Assembly (NCBI RefSeq): GCF_030704535.1
Contig: NC_081813.1
Span: forward strand, 3,558,001-3,622,000
From: Vitis vinifera
Taxonomy: Eukaryota > Streptophyta > Magnoliopsida > Vitales > Vitaceae
DNA: 64,000 nt
Direction of reading: 5' to 3'
Each line of letters begins with the position of its first letter. Position 1 is the stretch's first letter. The position numbers and the translations under genes were made by a program. This document shows, piece by piece, positions 48,007 to 60,190 of the stretch. The notes under the pieces are model-generated. The model made no database searches. It worked only from the letters and a program-made list of their open reading frames with translations, and was not told where the DNA came from.

Positions 48007-50410
48007 CTAAAGAAATTTAAAATATCTATTTAATTTACTAATTTAATGTTTAATATATATAATGAAAAATATACATATATTTTATTTAAAAACAAAGCTC
48101 TCAACAAATCTCATTTGATAATTATATTGAGTTTCTTACATATTTCCAATGCTACTGATTTCTCTTTTTTTAATTTACTAATTTTAATGTGAAAAATATA
48201 TTTTATAAATATAATAAAAAAAATATACATGTACTTTATTCAAAAACAAAACTTTCAACAAATCCCCTTAGATGGTTTGTATATGCTGCCTATGAGAAAG
48301 AAAGAAAAGGGTAGAGAGGGGAAGAGGGGAGCAACAAATCTCCTCCACACATTTTCTAATTCATAATTAAAGCAAATTGTGATGGATGAAGAGAAAGAGT
48401 TGATGAACTCAAGGTTTTACAACGAGATCTTTAAGGAAGCTTGGTTAACATTTAGAAACTCCTTGAACTCATTGAGCACTTTCCATGAAATCCATGATGA
48501 GCACCATCTTCATCATTATCACCAACATTAGCTTCATTGCCATTCTCCTTAACTCTTCCATTGCTTTCAAACAAAAATTTTGAGTAAAAAGTTGGATCAG
48601 TTTGAGCATTTTATAGGATAAAATAGAAAAAACTTAAATAGCAAAAGAAATTAGGATGATGTGTTGTGATAAAAATGGAAGGTTAAATTCATTTCTAACA
48701 ACTTAAGAAAAAAGAAAACAAATAAAGAAGTGCGTCAATGTTGAAATTAGCCATGCGATGGAGTTGATTTTCATAAATAAACAAAATTTTATTTTCATAC
48801 TCCAGTGTGAGAAAGTATTCATAATCTTTTGTAAGTCTAGTGACAAGCTGTGGCTCCACAGAAACAATTAAATTGAATGTGATATATAAAAGACGGACGA
48901 TTATTTATAGTAGGAAATTTTAAGGGAAAATTATTTTAAAATGTGGGTTAGGATTGATAAGGAGTCACCTATTGTTTGAATTCCTTCTAGGGACTAGACT
49001 TATGAGAAGACACTTTCTTTGAATAACATTTTTCCTATATATTACTCCCTATAGATATGAGAAGAATAAAATGAAAAGTGATCAAATCGTTTGCTTATGT
49101 GGACTTTGAGAAAAGGTTGGGAGAGGGAAATTAAGATAAGAAAACCACAACAAAACTTTTGGTTCTAACTTTTTTTTCTCCTTATTATCATGATCTTTTT
49201 TTCTCTCATAAATGAACGTTTTATTTTTGTTTGAGAAATTTCCTTTGCAGTGATTTCAATTTGTAGAATTTCATTTTAGGTATCTAAGGAATTTCATTTT
49301 CTTAAAATCAATTGCAAAACCAAAGTAATGTGGTATATATGAAAATTTTGAACTTTCATTCTCATATTTATAGAGATGACAGTTATATATATATAATTCA
49401 AACCTTAAATTTTTACATAAACATTTGTATTCTCTTTTGTTTTGTGGTTTATGTTATATTATATTATTATTGTTATCATCATTTTCATCTTTTGTTTTCA
49501 CTTCTTGCTTCAACATGCAATTCAATGTTAGTTTGATTTGATCTAAATCATGATCAATTATATGCAAATTGTCAATGTTTTGATTTGCACCTTGCAAGTT
49601 GTCGATGTTTCTCCTTCGTTGATATGTTATTGATTAATTAATGATTTTCTACCTATTTTTTCTAAAAATATCCAAGACCAAATTTTTGCACTTTGTATCC
49701 ATGTGGACCTATGCACCTTTTTTCCAAGGCTAAAATTTTAATCCCTTTAATATCTAAGGACATCTCCAACATAATATCTAGTAGGTACATTTTGAATCAA
49801 CTATTTTATGCTTGTTTTAGGAAATGATCATTGCATTAAAAAAGAAAAGAAATAGAAAAAGGAAAAGGAAATAAAGCCTTGAAGAAAATGTTACTCCTAG
49901 GGGTAGCATGACAAATTTCCTATTCCCCCAGTTCTATAGTAGTAAAACATTCTTGGAACCTTGAAGAAAAAAAAAAATCTGAAAATCCAAAATTAGTTTT
50001 GGTTAGGTTTTTTATAACTAAAACGTGGGTTTGGTTTTAATTCAAGCTTGAATTGACCATGTCACTAATTTTTTTCTCAAAAAACTAACCAAATCACACA
50101 TTTGTACTCCCTTAACAATTATAAATGGCCACTAACAACTATTTCCATGATATAACAGTCATATTTCAATCCAAATATGATCCAATAGTCATTAATGACT
50201 TCTAACGATTATTTAACCTTCCAATGACTAATTTGGCCCAAAACTTTTTAATAAATACCTCATTTTCATTTCATTCTTCCATAATTCACTAGAAATCCTC
50301 CTTACTTTCATATTGTTCCATTTTATTTTTTATTTTTTGTGATTTCTTTCAAAATTTTATAATTTTGGGTTTTTTGTTGAAGTTATGAATTAATTACAAA
50401 TTAAGCCTCA
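47690..50410. repeat. Unit 2 of the secreted-peptide repeat array
   Basis: A ~2.7-kb unit that includes a (TA)n microsatellite (~47949-48004), the peptide pseudogene (48409-48561) and non-coding blocks homologous to unit 1. Its first ~370 bp recur after its end (50410-50754), which defines the tandem period. Confidence 0.75.
48409..48561 (-). pseudogene. Pseudogene copy of the short secreted-peptide ORF
   Basis: Minus-strand relative of the ORF at 42649-42828. It starts MEELRRMAMKLMLVIMMKMV and keeps the hydrophobic core, then has TGA after ESAQ and a TAA further on. It has lost the Cys-rich block through deletion (only one Cys codon remains before PSF). The final residues VKP and the stop align with the intact copy. 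A TATA-like box is conserved upstream. Confidence 0.65.
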
Positions 50411-50690
50411 ATAATTACTTAAGGTATGTTACTAAATTACTAATTATCTAAACATCTCAAAATGTTTAGATAATGCTAAATATTTAAAAAAGGGAAAAAA
50501 AACATAAATTGATGTATGAAAGAAAGAAAGAAAAATAAATAAATTTAGAATTAATAAATTATTTTTTCAAACAAAACTTTTTAATGATTTTAATTATATT
50601 TGATTTCTTACATATTTTCATATTAAATAACCTAATATATATAACTAACGAAATTTAAAATCTCTATTTAATTTACTAATTTAATAATGT

Positions 50691-50746
<56 letters not shown>

Positions 50747-50754
50747 GAAAAATA
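50411..50754. repeat. Start of unit 3 of the array, cut by a copia insertion
   Basis: Matches 47690-48060 (AAGGTATG(T/C)TACTAAATTACTAA and following). It ends in a (TA)n microsatellite (~50694-50744) directly before the copia LTR. The continuation expected on the far side of the copia element is not recognisable at 57410. Confidence 0.7.
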
Positions 50755-51148
50755 TGTTAGCTGAATACACGTTCACCACTCGTTAAATACACGTCGTCCA
50801 GCACTTCAGATGTGGTCCAACACTTTGACCACGTCTTCCACCATCTCTCTTCCACTACGGTTAAGGAGCACGTTCCAACAACTACTCTACATGGTGGCAA
50901 TAGCAACGTGGTATGATGGAAGCCACTCTTATAAAGATTTGAAAAATGATCCCGAACTCATCAGCTATTATTATCTTTAGAAACACCATCTAAAAAAAGG
51001 GAGATCAGTTTGGAAATCTAGGTTTTTGAAACCGATTACAGTATCACATACAATGGCTAGAGGTAAGTAGACTATTCTTAGTATTTTCATTTTGATTCAT
51101 GCTGTAAATTCATTGGCATATATATATATAGCATGTAAACAACTTACA
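50755..51148 (+). repeat. 5' LTR of the copia element, with TATA box and gag start codon
   Basis: 394 bp. TATAAAG at 50930-50936 places the transcript start near 50960. An ATG at 51053 within the LTR is followed after ten coding bases by a consensus splice donor GAG/GTAAGT (51060-51068). The first ~37 bp match the 3' LTR remnant at 57372-57408 with few differences. Confidence 0.85.
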
Positions 51149-51303
51149 TTTGGTATCAGAGCACGTTAAATCTTACGTCTGCTTTGTATTGATTCTGAAT
51201 GAAAATTCTTGATTCTTGTTTTATGATCTCTTGTTAATTATTTAAATGATTGTTGCTGGAGATCCATATATAGTTGGCGTCATTCATTCATAAAATGCCA
51301 TTA

Positions 51304-51695
51304 CAGGCGTTCAAAAGACGTCATTTTCAGGCGCTCCAGCGGCGCTATTAAGGCGCCAATCCAGGCGCCCTTCAGAGGCTATTCCAGGCACGTTCCAAGC
51401 GCCCTTCAAAGGTTGTTCCAAATGGTGTTGCATGCGCTGTTCTCAGGCGTCATTTCGACGCTGTTAAAGCGCTAATTTTCAAGCGCCATTCAAGGCGCGC
51501 TGCAAGCGTCATTTCAGGCGCCATACCAGCGCCGTTTCAGGCACCATACCAGCGTCGTTTTAGCCGTCTTTTCACGCCGGCAAGAGGCGCCCTTGGGAGC
51601 GCTGTTCGCAGCACCGTTTCAGGTGTCTTTTCGCGCTGGCAAGAGGCACCCTTGGAAGCACCGTTCAGGCGCCGTTCAGGCGTCGTTCGCAGCGG
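51304..51695. repeat. GC-rich degenerate repeat in the copia leader
   Basis: About 390 bp of degenerate, tandemly arranged 14-20-bp units of the type TTCAGGCGCCATTC, in otherwise AT-rich DNA. Near its end a ~57-bp unit (GCAAGAGGC(G/A)CCCTTGG(G/A)AGC) is repeated. It continues into GC-rich unique sequence to about 51930. The open frames 51665-51966 come from this composition and are not genes. Confidence 0.8.
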
Positions 51696-51699
51696 CGGG

Positions 51700-53000
51700 A
51701 AGTCACCAATGAGGCCTTACTTGCCGATGATGCTGGTAGCCGAAGAGCACCCGTGAGGCTCTTCCTACCCATTGATGCAGGCAGCTCCAAAGCTTGGAGT
51801 GCTGCAAGTGTTGGAAGGCTGCCACCCTGGAGTCTCGGTGTGGTGCAGCCAGTGTCAATGCAGAACATGCAAGTCGTGGAGTGCATGGCGCTGTCAGTGT
51901 TGGTGCAGTCCATGCGGATGGCATCAAAATAGGAGATTGGAGGTTTCAGTTGCAAGTGATATTTAAATATTAAAATAATAATAATAATAGGATATTGGGT
52001 TTTGGCTAATGGTGATATTAAAAATAATGAAAGAAACTAGAAAGAGATTGGGTTCTACTAAGGAATTGGGCCTTGGTATAAGAGGTTATTAGGCCGTTTG
52101 GGCTTAATGCATAAACAATGGCCCATTTTGAATACTAAGGGTTGGGTTTCTTATGAAGCCCACTAAAGTTTAGGTTTAAATATGGATTAACCGGTAATGG
52201 CTTAGAAATAAAATTTGTTGGGCCATGGGGCTCAATGTGGGCATGTGGACCAATTTAGGCATTTTTTGGCCCGATTTGACTTTTTTTTTTTAAATTTTAT
52301 TGGGCATGGAATTGATTGTGTTTTATTTGGATTTAGGAACTCATTCATAATCTGAAACCTTTAAATTATTTTAAAAATTATTATGTAAATTTTATACATG
52401 CAAAATAAATAATTATATAATGTTTTATATGTTTGTAGCCTAAATTAAAGTTGTAACTCTTAATGCATGCAATTATTGCCTAAATTTGAGTTAGATATAT
52501 TAAATTTATATCATATAGTTTTAATGTCTAGTGAACCATATAATTTTAAATAATTAAGGAATAGCCACAACATCCTTAATTATATAAAATTATATATTAA
52601 GTAAATAAAGGATCACATTATAGACATTAATTGTAATTAATTATATAAATATGATGATTTTACCCCAGGGTTTTCATTATGTTTATATAATTAATTAGGA
52701 TAAAATATTAAAATTAATTTTTCCTGATTTACCCACAGGAGTTAGGAAGAATTAATTTAATAGGTTTGTCATAAAAATTATAGACAGAAAATATCAAACT
52801 ATATTCATAATAAATTTCATAATTCAATAAAATAGTTTGATAAAGTCTATCATAAAGATAGTGAATTTGATTGAATTAAAGATTTAGCTCACAGACAATT
52901 TTTAATAAAATTAGATTCAATTTTAAGCATGTTCTACATTGGTAAAGCATGAATTTATATTATAGCCTCAAATTTTTTAATAAGCTTGTAATCTTTTTGT
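51700..53000. other. Copia leader / proposed gag intron, non-coding
   Basis: GC-rich to ~51930, then AT-rich. No gene seen. Its length between PBS and gag (~1.8 kb) is unusual for a copia element. Confidence 0.6.
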
Positions 53001-53617
53001 GCAGTTTTACCTAGCATATCTGATATTCGTTGTGAGGTTCCCGAACTTAGGGGAGATAACTTTAAGATATGGAAGGAGAGAATTCTTCTTCAATTAGGGT
53101 GCATGGACATAGACTATGTCATAAGGAAAGATGAACCACATAAGATCACTGATACCAGCACACTTGAAGAAATACTATTGTACGAACGCTGAGAGAAATC
53201 TAATTGCCTCAGCATGATGTACATTAAGACAAAAATTAGTGTTGGTATACGTGGTTCAATTGAGCAACATGAGAATGTTCCCGAATTGCTCAAGGCTATT
53301 GACGAGCAATCGTCACTTCAGATAAAGCCTTAGCAAGCACCCTGATTATGAAGTTCACATCCCTAAAGCTCATCGGTATAAGAGGTGTACGCGAACACAT
53401 CATGGAGATGAGGGACATAGTGGCTCAATTGAAAAAGCTCGAGGTAGAAATGTCTGAATCCTTCTTGGTACACTTTATCCTTAACACTCTTCCGCCTTAG
53501 TATGGACCTTTCAAAATCTCTTACAACACACATAAAGATAAGTGGTCTATCAATGAATTGATGACCATGTGTGTTCAAGAGGAAGGAAGGTTATTAATGG
53601 AACAATGAGAAAGTGCC

Positions 53618-56600
53618 ATGCTGGTGACGCAAATGAAAGGAAATAAAGGAAAATCTCAAGCCAGTCAGAAAAGGAAGCAACAAATTCCTTTCAAATCTGA
53701 CATTAAGAAAGACGAAAAGTGTTTTTTCTATAAAAAGAAAGGACATGTGAAGAAGAAATGTCTGAAATTTCAGAAATGGCTTGAGAAGAAAAGTAACCCT
53801 ACCTCATTTGTTTGTTATGAATCTAATATGGTTAATGTAAATACAAACACATGGTGGATTGATTCTGGATCTACAATCCACATTTCAAATTCCTTGTAGA
53901 GTATGCAAAACCTAAGGAAGCCAGTGACAAGTGAGCAATTCATCTTATCTGAAAACAAGATGGGCTCGCATGTGGAAGCAATAGGGACATGTTATTTAAC
54001 TTTAAATGGTGGTTTTGTTTTAGAATTGCAAAAGACCTTTTATGTACCAAGTTTCTCACGAAACTTGATTTCAATTTCTAGACTTGTACCATTTGGATAT
54101 TCCTTTCATTTTTTAGAAACATCTTTCAGTTTGATTTATAAATCCGATTGTGTTGGGGATGATATTTTGTCTGATGGTCTTTATTGCATATTCTTACAAA
54201 ATGATACCACTCATCATTCATTACATGTTCAAACTGGCATTAAAAGATGTGTTGTTAATGAGGATTCCTCTACATTGTGGCACCGGAGATTAGGTCATAT
54301 CTCCATAGATAGAATCAAAAGGTTGGTGAATGATGGGGTACTTAGTACTCTAGATTTTACTGACTTTGAGACTTGTGTGGACTACATTAAGGGAAAACAA
54401 CCCAACAAGTCAAAGAGAGGTGCTACTAGGAGTTCTGTCATACTAGATATCATACATACTGATATATGTAGTCTTGACATGGACTCTCATGGTCAGAAAT
54501 ACTTCATCTCTTTCATAGATGATTTCTCACGATACATGTATCTCTACATACTTCATAACAAAAATGAAGCTTTAGAAGCCTTTAAAGTTTTCAAGGCAGA
54601 AGTAGAGAAACAATGTGGTAAACAAATTAAGATCATGAGATCAGATAGAGGTGGAGAATATTATGGTAGATACTTGGAAGATGGACAATCACCTGGGCCA
54701 TTTGCGAAGTTTCTTCAAGAACATGGGATTATTGCCCAATACATCATGTTTGGTTCTCCATACCAAAATGGTGTAGCAGAAAGAAGAAACCGAACTTTAT
54801 TGGACATGGTGAGGAGTATGCTTAGCAGCTTAAAACTTCCTAAATTCTTGTGGACTGAAGCACTTGAGACAGCAGTGTATATATTAAACCGAGTTCCAAC
54901 CAAGGTTGTCCCAAAGACGCCATTTGAGTTATTGAAATGTTGGAAACCGAGTTTGTGACATATGCACGTTTGGAGATGCTCGTCTGAAGTGAGAATTTAT
55001 AATCCACAAGAGAAGAAACTGGACCCAAGGACTATTAGTGGGTATTTCATTGGATATGCTGAAAAGCCTAAGGGGTACAGATTTTATTGCCCTTCTCACA
55101 GCACTAGGATTGTGGAATTGAGAAATGCTAAATTTCTTGAATATGACTTGGTTAGTGGGAGCGATCAATTCAGAAACATAGTTTCTGATATTGATCATAC
55201 AAAGTCTCAACCTTCCACTTCAAGTGATAGATTGTTTATTGTTCATAACACCCCTCAAGTACAAACGGGTGAAGAATGAACAATCGCTAAAGTTCAACCA
55301 GTCATTGAAGTTCCACAAGCTGTTGACAACATTCTAGTAAATAAAGTTGATCAGGAGTTGCCTGACACTTCTGAACAACAAGTTGAACCTCATACTTCCT
55401 TCGAAGATATTGGTGCGACCTTAAGAAGGTCTACTCGAACTAAGAGATCAACAATTCCTAATGATTATGTAGTGTATCTACAGGAATGTGACTACAACAT
55501 AGGAGCCGAAAATGATCCCGAATCTTTTTCACAAGCCATGAGTTGTAAAGAATCAGAATTGTGGTACAATGCCATGAAGGATGAGATGAGTTCCATGAAG
55601 TGCAACGATGTTTGGGACCTTGTTGAGTTGCCTAATGGTGCAAAAGCCATAGAATGTAAATGGGTTTTTAAGACAAAGAAAGACTCATTAGGCAACATTG
55701 AGAGACACAATGCCAGACTTGTTGCAAAGGGGTTCACTCAAAAAGAAGGAATCGATTACACGGGAACCTTTTCTCCTATATCTAAGAAAGATTCCTTGCG
55801 CATTATATTGGTATTAGTAGCCCATTTTGATTTGGAATTGCAACAAATGGATGTGAAAACGACATTTCTTAATGGGGAGCTAGAGGAGGAGGTTTACATG
55901 AAACAACCTAAAGGATTCCCCTCTAGTGATGGTAAGCAATTGGTTTGTAAGCTTAAGAAATCCATATACGGTTTAAAACAAGCATCCCACCAATGGTATT
56001 TAAAATTCCATAACATAATTTCTTCATTTGGTTTTGAAGAAAATGTTATGGATCAATGCATATACCTTAAGGTCAGTGGGAGTGAAGTTTGTTTTCTTGT
56101 TTTATACGTGGATGACATCTTACTTGCAACCAATGATAAGAGTTTACTTTATGAGGTGAAACAATTCCTCTCTAAAAATTTCGACATGAAGGATATGGGT
56201 GAAGCATCTTATGTCATTGGCATTAAGATCCATAGAGACAGATTTCAAGGTATCTTAGGTTTGTCTCAAGAAACCTATATCAATAAAGTTTTTGAGAGAT
56301 TTCGGATGAAGAATTGTTCACCTAGTGTTTCCCCTATAGTGAAGGGTGATGGGTTCAATCTAGACCAATGCCTGAAAAACGGTCTTGAGATGGAACAAAT
56401 GAAGAACATTCCATATGCTTCTACAGTCGGAAGTCTGATGTATCAGGTCTGCACAAGGCCCGACATTGCATTTGTTGTTGGAATGCTAAGACGATATCAG
56501 AGTAACCCAGGTAAGGACCATTGGAAAGCTGCAAAGAAAGTGATGAGATATCTTCAAGGAACCAAATATTACAAGCTTATGTACAAACGGACAAACAATT

Positions 56601-57082
56601 TAGAGGTTGTTGGCTACTCAGATTCAGACTTTGCTGGCTGTGTTGATTCACGTAAATCAACATCTGGATACATTTTTATATTGGCCGGTGGAGCTATATC
56701 TTGGAAGAGCATTAAGTAGACCATGATTGCTACTTCTACTATGGAAGCTGAGTTCATATCTTGTTTTGAGACAACTTCACATGGTGTATGGCTTAAGAGT
56801 TTCGTTTCTGGGCTTAGAGTTATGGATTCAATATCTAGGTCATTGAGTATATATTGTGACAATTCAGCTGCAGTCTTTATGGAGAAGAACAATAATAGTG
56901 GAAGTCGAAGCAAACACGTCGACATTAAGTATCTAGCCATAAGAGAACGTGTTAAAGAAAAGAAAGTGGTTATTAAGCACATTAGCACTAAATTGATGAT
57001 CGTTGATCCTTTGACTAAGGGCATGCCACCATTGAAATTCAAGGATCATGTAGTGAACATGGGACTTAGTTCCCTTATGTAG
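53618..57082 (+). pseudogene. Copia gag zinc knuckle and pol (PR-IN-RT-RH), broken
   Basis: Zinc knuckle at 53720-53760 with a damaged first pair (CFFYKKKGHVKKKC, second Cys is Tyr). Protease DSGST in WWIDSGSTIHIS (~53855). Integrase: [43 protein letters not shown] (54280-54810). RT at 55358-56719: CKWVFKTKKD, catalytic YVDD in VLYVDDILLATND (~56105). RNase H: SDSDFAGCVDSRKSTSGYIF and, after a TAG at 56717, MIATSTMEAEFIS to 57082. Stops also lie at ~53897, ~54956 and ~55277. Frames are otherwise long, suggesting moderate age. Confidence 0.92.
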
Positions 57083-57408
57083 TTTTTATTGTACAAACTC
57101 TTATTATGATGTTTTCTCATATTGATGTGCACTTTTATTTAATTTTGAGAAAATTCAACTTCATTGGACCAAGAATGAACATAGGGTTTATTCATTAAGT
57201 AATATTGTCACATAAAGTATAATGTTAAGAAATGAGTACATTGTAATACATGGAAGGTAACATTCGTTAAATAGAGGACTTATCTCCATGATTCATGTAT
57301 TTGTTACTTAATGGGATAATTGATGGACTGAAATAGGACATTAGGTTAAAGGTGTGGACCAAGTAGGAGAATGTTAGTTGAATGCACGTTCACCACTCGC
57401 TTAATACC

Positions 57409-58910
57409 AAGGTATTAAGTCTTATTTCATTTTATTTTTTCTAGTGAAAACAGTGGGAAAATAATGATTTTATATATATAAAAAAAAAGAAATAATAAAG
57501 CCTTTGTACACCAATTTTTTGTCCATAAATTTTAAGTATTAATTAGATCACTATTTAAGTATTGAGTTATTTTTTAAAATTACTAGACTCATTAATGAAT
57601 CCAACATATTTTTTTGCTTAATTTAAAACTTATTTACCAAGTGAAAAAACCTTTAAAAAATCATGATATATCTAAAGAAGAAAGTAACAAAGTAATTTAA
57701 AATAAATTTTGGTTTTTGACTTTCTAATGTTATTGAGTTTTATGACTATTATTCTACTAATTAAATTGGTTTTTGAGTTTCAAATTATTTTTGAAAATTA
57801 ATAATTTTTATATACCAAGTATCGTTTGATTAGAAATTTATTTGCTTAATAAATTTTTTTAGAGAAATTAAAAGAAATTGAGAAAAATATGTGTAATTTA
57901 AAGAAAGATCATATTTTGAAGATTTTTGGTATTAATACTAGATTGTGGAGAGAGAAAAAGAATTATGTCATGTTCAACAAAAGGACAATGTCATGTTCAA
58001 TTTTACTTGTCTTTTACGATTTTTTTTTTATTTTTCTAGGTTTTCCTTTTGTTTTTAAAAACTTATGAAAACAACTTATATATACTTATTATCTAAAAAT
58101 TGTTTCTTATTTCACTTTGTTTTTAAAAACCGAAAGTATAGAATAATGGCCAAAACAGGGTTATAAACTTTTAAAAACAAGTTTTTGTTTTTAAAAAATA
58201 AAAAACTATTTTTTAATCACATGTCAAACATACTCTAAATAACTTGTTTTCTGCATTGTTGTTGTTTTCTGCATTGTTATTATTTTCTACATTGTCTTGA
58301 ATTCAAGTTTGTATTTTCTTTGATGTGCATAGTTGGCATAGGGAATACGCAAAATGATTACACACATCCCACCTTAGTACCTTATCAACAAATTCAGTAC
58401 TATAAAACTTGTCAAAATAATGTTATCTTCTTTATCTTTTGATGCATCTTTATATATTGTAGACTAAATTAAGCATTTTTTTTTATCATTTATAATAATA
58501 TTCATTTGCAGTTATTTATTATTTATCCAAAGTGATTGGCTCAAGTCCATCGCATGTGGACGCTTACTAGTGAATCTAATCCGAGTGATCTTGCCCACTG
58601 CTAAAAACCATAAACAGATGAGAGGTGCAAATATACCATACCAAAATAAACATAGAAGAAATCGATCCTATTAATTTTGATTTTAGGTGGAGTTATGGTA
58701 AAAACTGGTTGGTTGTGGATATGTTAGAGCAATTGCGGGAGTGGAGATTTTGTCAGTATTAAAAATCAAGACATCGACCACATTGTAATATATATATATA
58801 TATATGCCGTATAGATGAGGTTGTGGATATGGACGAATGAAAACCTAAAACAGTAGAAAGATGATGAATGGAGCACTTAGAAAAGTTGTCTATTACATTC
58901 TGCTTGAAAT
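57409..58910. other. AT-rich spacer with MITE-like and array-flank fragments
   Basis: No gene seen. 58040-58240 is rich in inverted GTTTTTAAAAAC-type motifs, suggestive of a decayed MITE. 58330-58580 matches 41430-41670. A short TA microsatellite is at ~58788-58806. Confidence 0.5.
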
Positions 58911-60190
58911 TGTTAAACAACATGATATACCTATTGAGCTTAAATTCTACAAGTTAAAGTTTTCAAGAAAATTGGTGGTTCAATATGGTATAATTTAGTT
59001 TGGCGTGCGAGAGGTAATGGGTTCAAGTCGCCTCTCCGCAATTTGCATGTTTATTTCCTCCATTTGTGTTTCCTCTCCCATTTTCCAATTCTTTAGTATC
59101 TTTCCCTCTAATTTGTAATCCTTATAGGTGTTAAGGAATATAATATACATATTGAGCTCAAATACTACAAGTTTAAACTTAAAAAAAAAAAAAAAAAAAA
59201 TGGCAGTTCAACATGTTAAGGAACATAATAAGAATATTGAGCCTAAATCCTATAAACTTAAACTTTTAGAAAAATTTGTGGTTTAACATTGTATCAGAAC
59301 TTGGTTTGGCGGGAGGTCATGCTTCAGAGCCACACCTCTTCATGATTTGCATGCTTGCTTCCCCATTTGTTTCTCATCTCCTTTAATTTGCACTTCTTTA
59401 CCTATGTATCTCTCACCTCAATTGTAGTTCTTTGTCTGTGTTTGCTCTTCACGTGTCCATGTGTGGGTATGAAGCCGCATGTGAAGGAGGTTGTTAAAGA
59501 GCATGATATGCATATTGAGTTCAAATCCTATAAGCTTAAGCTTTTAGTAAAATTGGTAGTTAAACATAAATGACCGCTCACTTGAGCTTTTATAAGAGAG
59601 CAAGAAACTCCTACAAAAATCTGTAGACATCCACACATCTCCACACATGAACAAGAGATATTGAAAAAGCATGATATGCATATTGAACGTAAATCCTTCA
59701 AGTTTAAACTTTTAGAAAAATTAGTAGTTCAACATGTTAAGGAAATATATGCATATTGAATCCAAATCCTACAAGCTTAAACATTTAAGAAAATTGGTAG
59801 TTCAATATGATGTCAAAGTTTGGTTTGGCAGGAGGTCATGCATCATAGTCACCTCTCTGTAATTTGCATGTTTGATTCTCCATTTGTTCTCCTCTCCTCC
59901 AATTTGCACTTCTTTACCTATGTATCTCTCACCTCAATTTGTAGTTCTTTGTTTGTGTTTTCTCCACGTGTCCAAGTGCAGGTATGGGGCCGCATGTGAT
60001 GGAGGTTGTTAAAGAGCACGATATGCATACTGAGTCCAAATCCTGCCAACTTAAACTTTTAGGAAATTTGGTAGTTAAACATAAATGACCCCTCACTTGA
60101 GCTTTTATAAGAGAGCAAAAATCCCTTAGACCGTAGACATCCACACATCTTCACACATGAACAAGAAATAGTGGAAAAGTACGAAAGATT
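58911..60190 (+). repeat. Head-to-tail array of TRIM-like LTRs
   Basis: At least seven related segments, whole or partial, beginning TGTTAA(A/G)GA(G/A)CATGATATGCATATTGAG or similar, at 58911, 59129, 59214, 59491, ~59661 (head altered), 59735 and 60007. Several are followed by a degraded primer-binding site (near 58986, 59290 and 59808), then a shared ~200-bp internal part (CACCTCTC..AATTTGCATG, CTCACCTCAATT, CACGTGTCCA) and a purine-rich stretch before the next LTR. Complete copies share a 3' part with TGACC(G/C)CTCACTTGAGCTTTTATAAGAGAGCA. Nothing codes; open frames here are unsupported. Confidence 0.7.

Larger units (their letters stand above)
51053..53615 (+). pseudogene. Copia gag, probably spliced, broken
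   Basis: Capsid-like protein remnant of the UBN2/gag type. I propose that translation starts at the ATG at 51053 in the LTR (exon 51053-51062). A GT-AG intron 51063-53004 (TTTTTGTGCAG acceptor) would join it to the frame at 53005, reading M-A-R-V-L-P-S-I-S-D-I-R-C-E-V-P. The downstream frame shows VPELRGDNFKIWKERILLQL and SVGIRGSIEQHENV, but is broken by TGA near 53191 (a Trp position), by a shift near 53315, by TAG near 53498 and again near 53606. No ATG at the N-terminus of the downstream frame offers a better start. The splice is inferred from motifs and frame only. Confidence 0.6.
50755..57408 (+). mobile_element. Degenerate Ty1/copia LTR retrotransposon
   Basis: Plus-strand element. 5' LTR 50755-51148 (TGTTAG...TTACA), PBS TGGTATCAGAGC (51151-51162), a long GC-rich leader, then gag, protease, integrase, RT and RNase H in copia order. 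The 3' LTR is reduced to its first ~37 bp (57372-57408, TGTTAGTTGAATGCACGTTC...), preceded by the purine-rich AAGTAGGAGA. Multiple stops make it inactive. No TSD can be tested because the 3' LTR is truncated. Confidence 0.92.

Noticed and set aside
51665..51966. Open frames in the copia leader
   Set aside because: Overlapping frames on both strands in GC-rich repeat-derived sequence, with no recognisable protein.
50755..57408. Integrated plant virus (endogenous pararetrovirus)
   Set aside because: The pol order is integrase before RT, with LTR and PBS present, which is Ty1/copia. No movement or coat protein motifs were seen.
59355..60144. Frames of 71-72 codons within the LTR array
   Set aside because: They overlap the repeated LTR and internal parts of the TRIM-like array and encode nothing recognisable.
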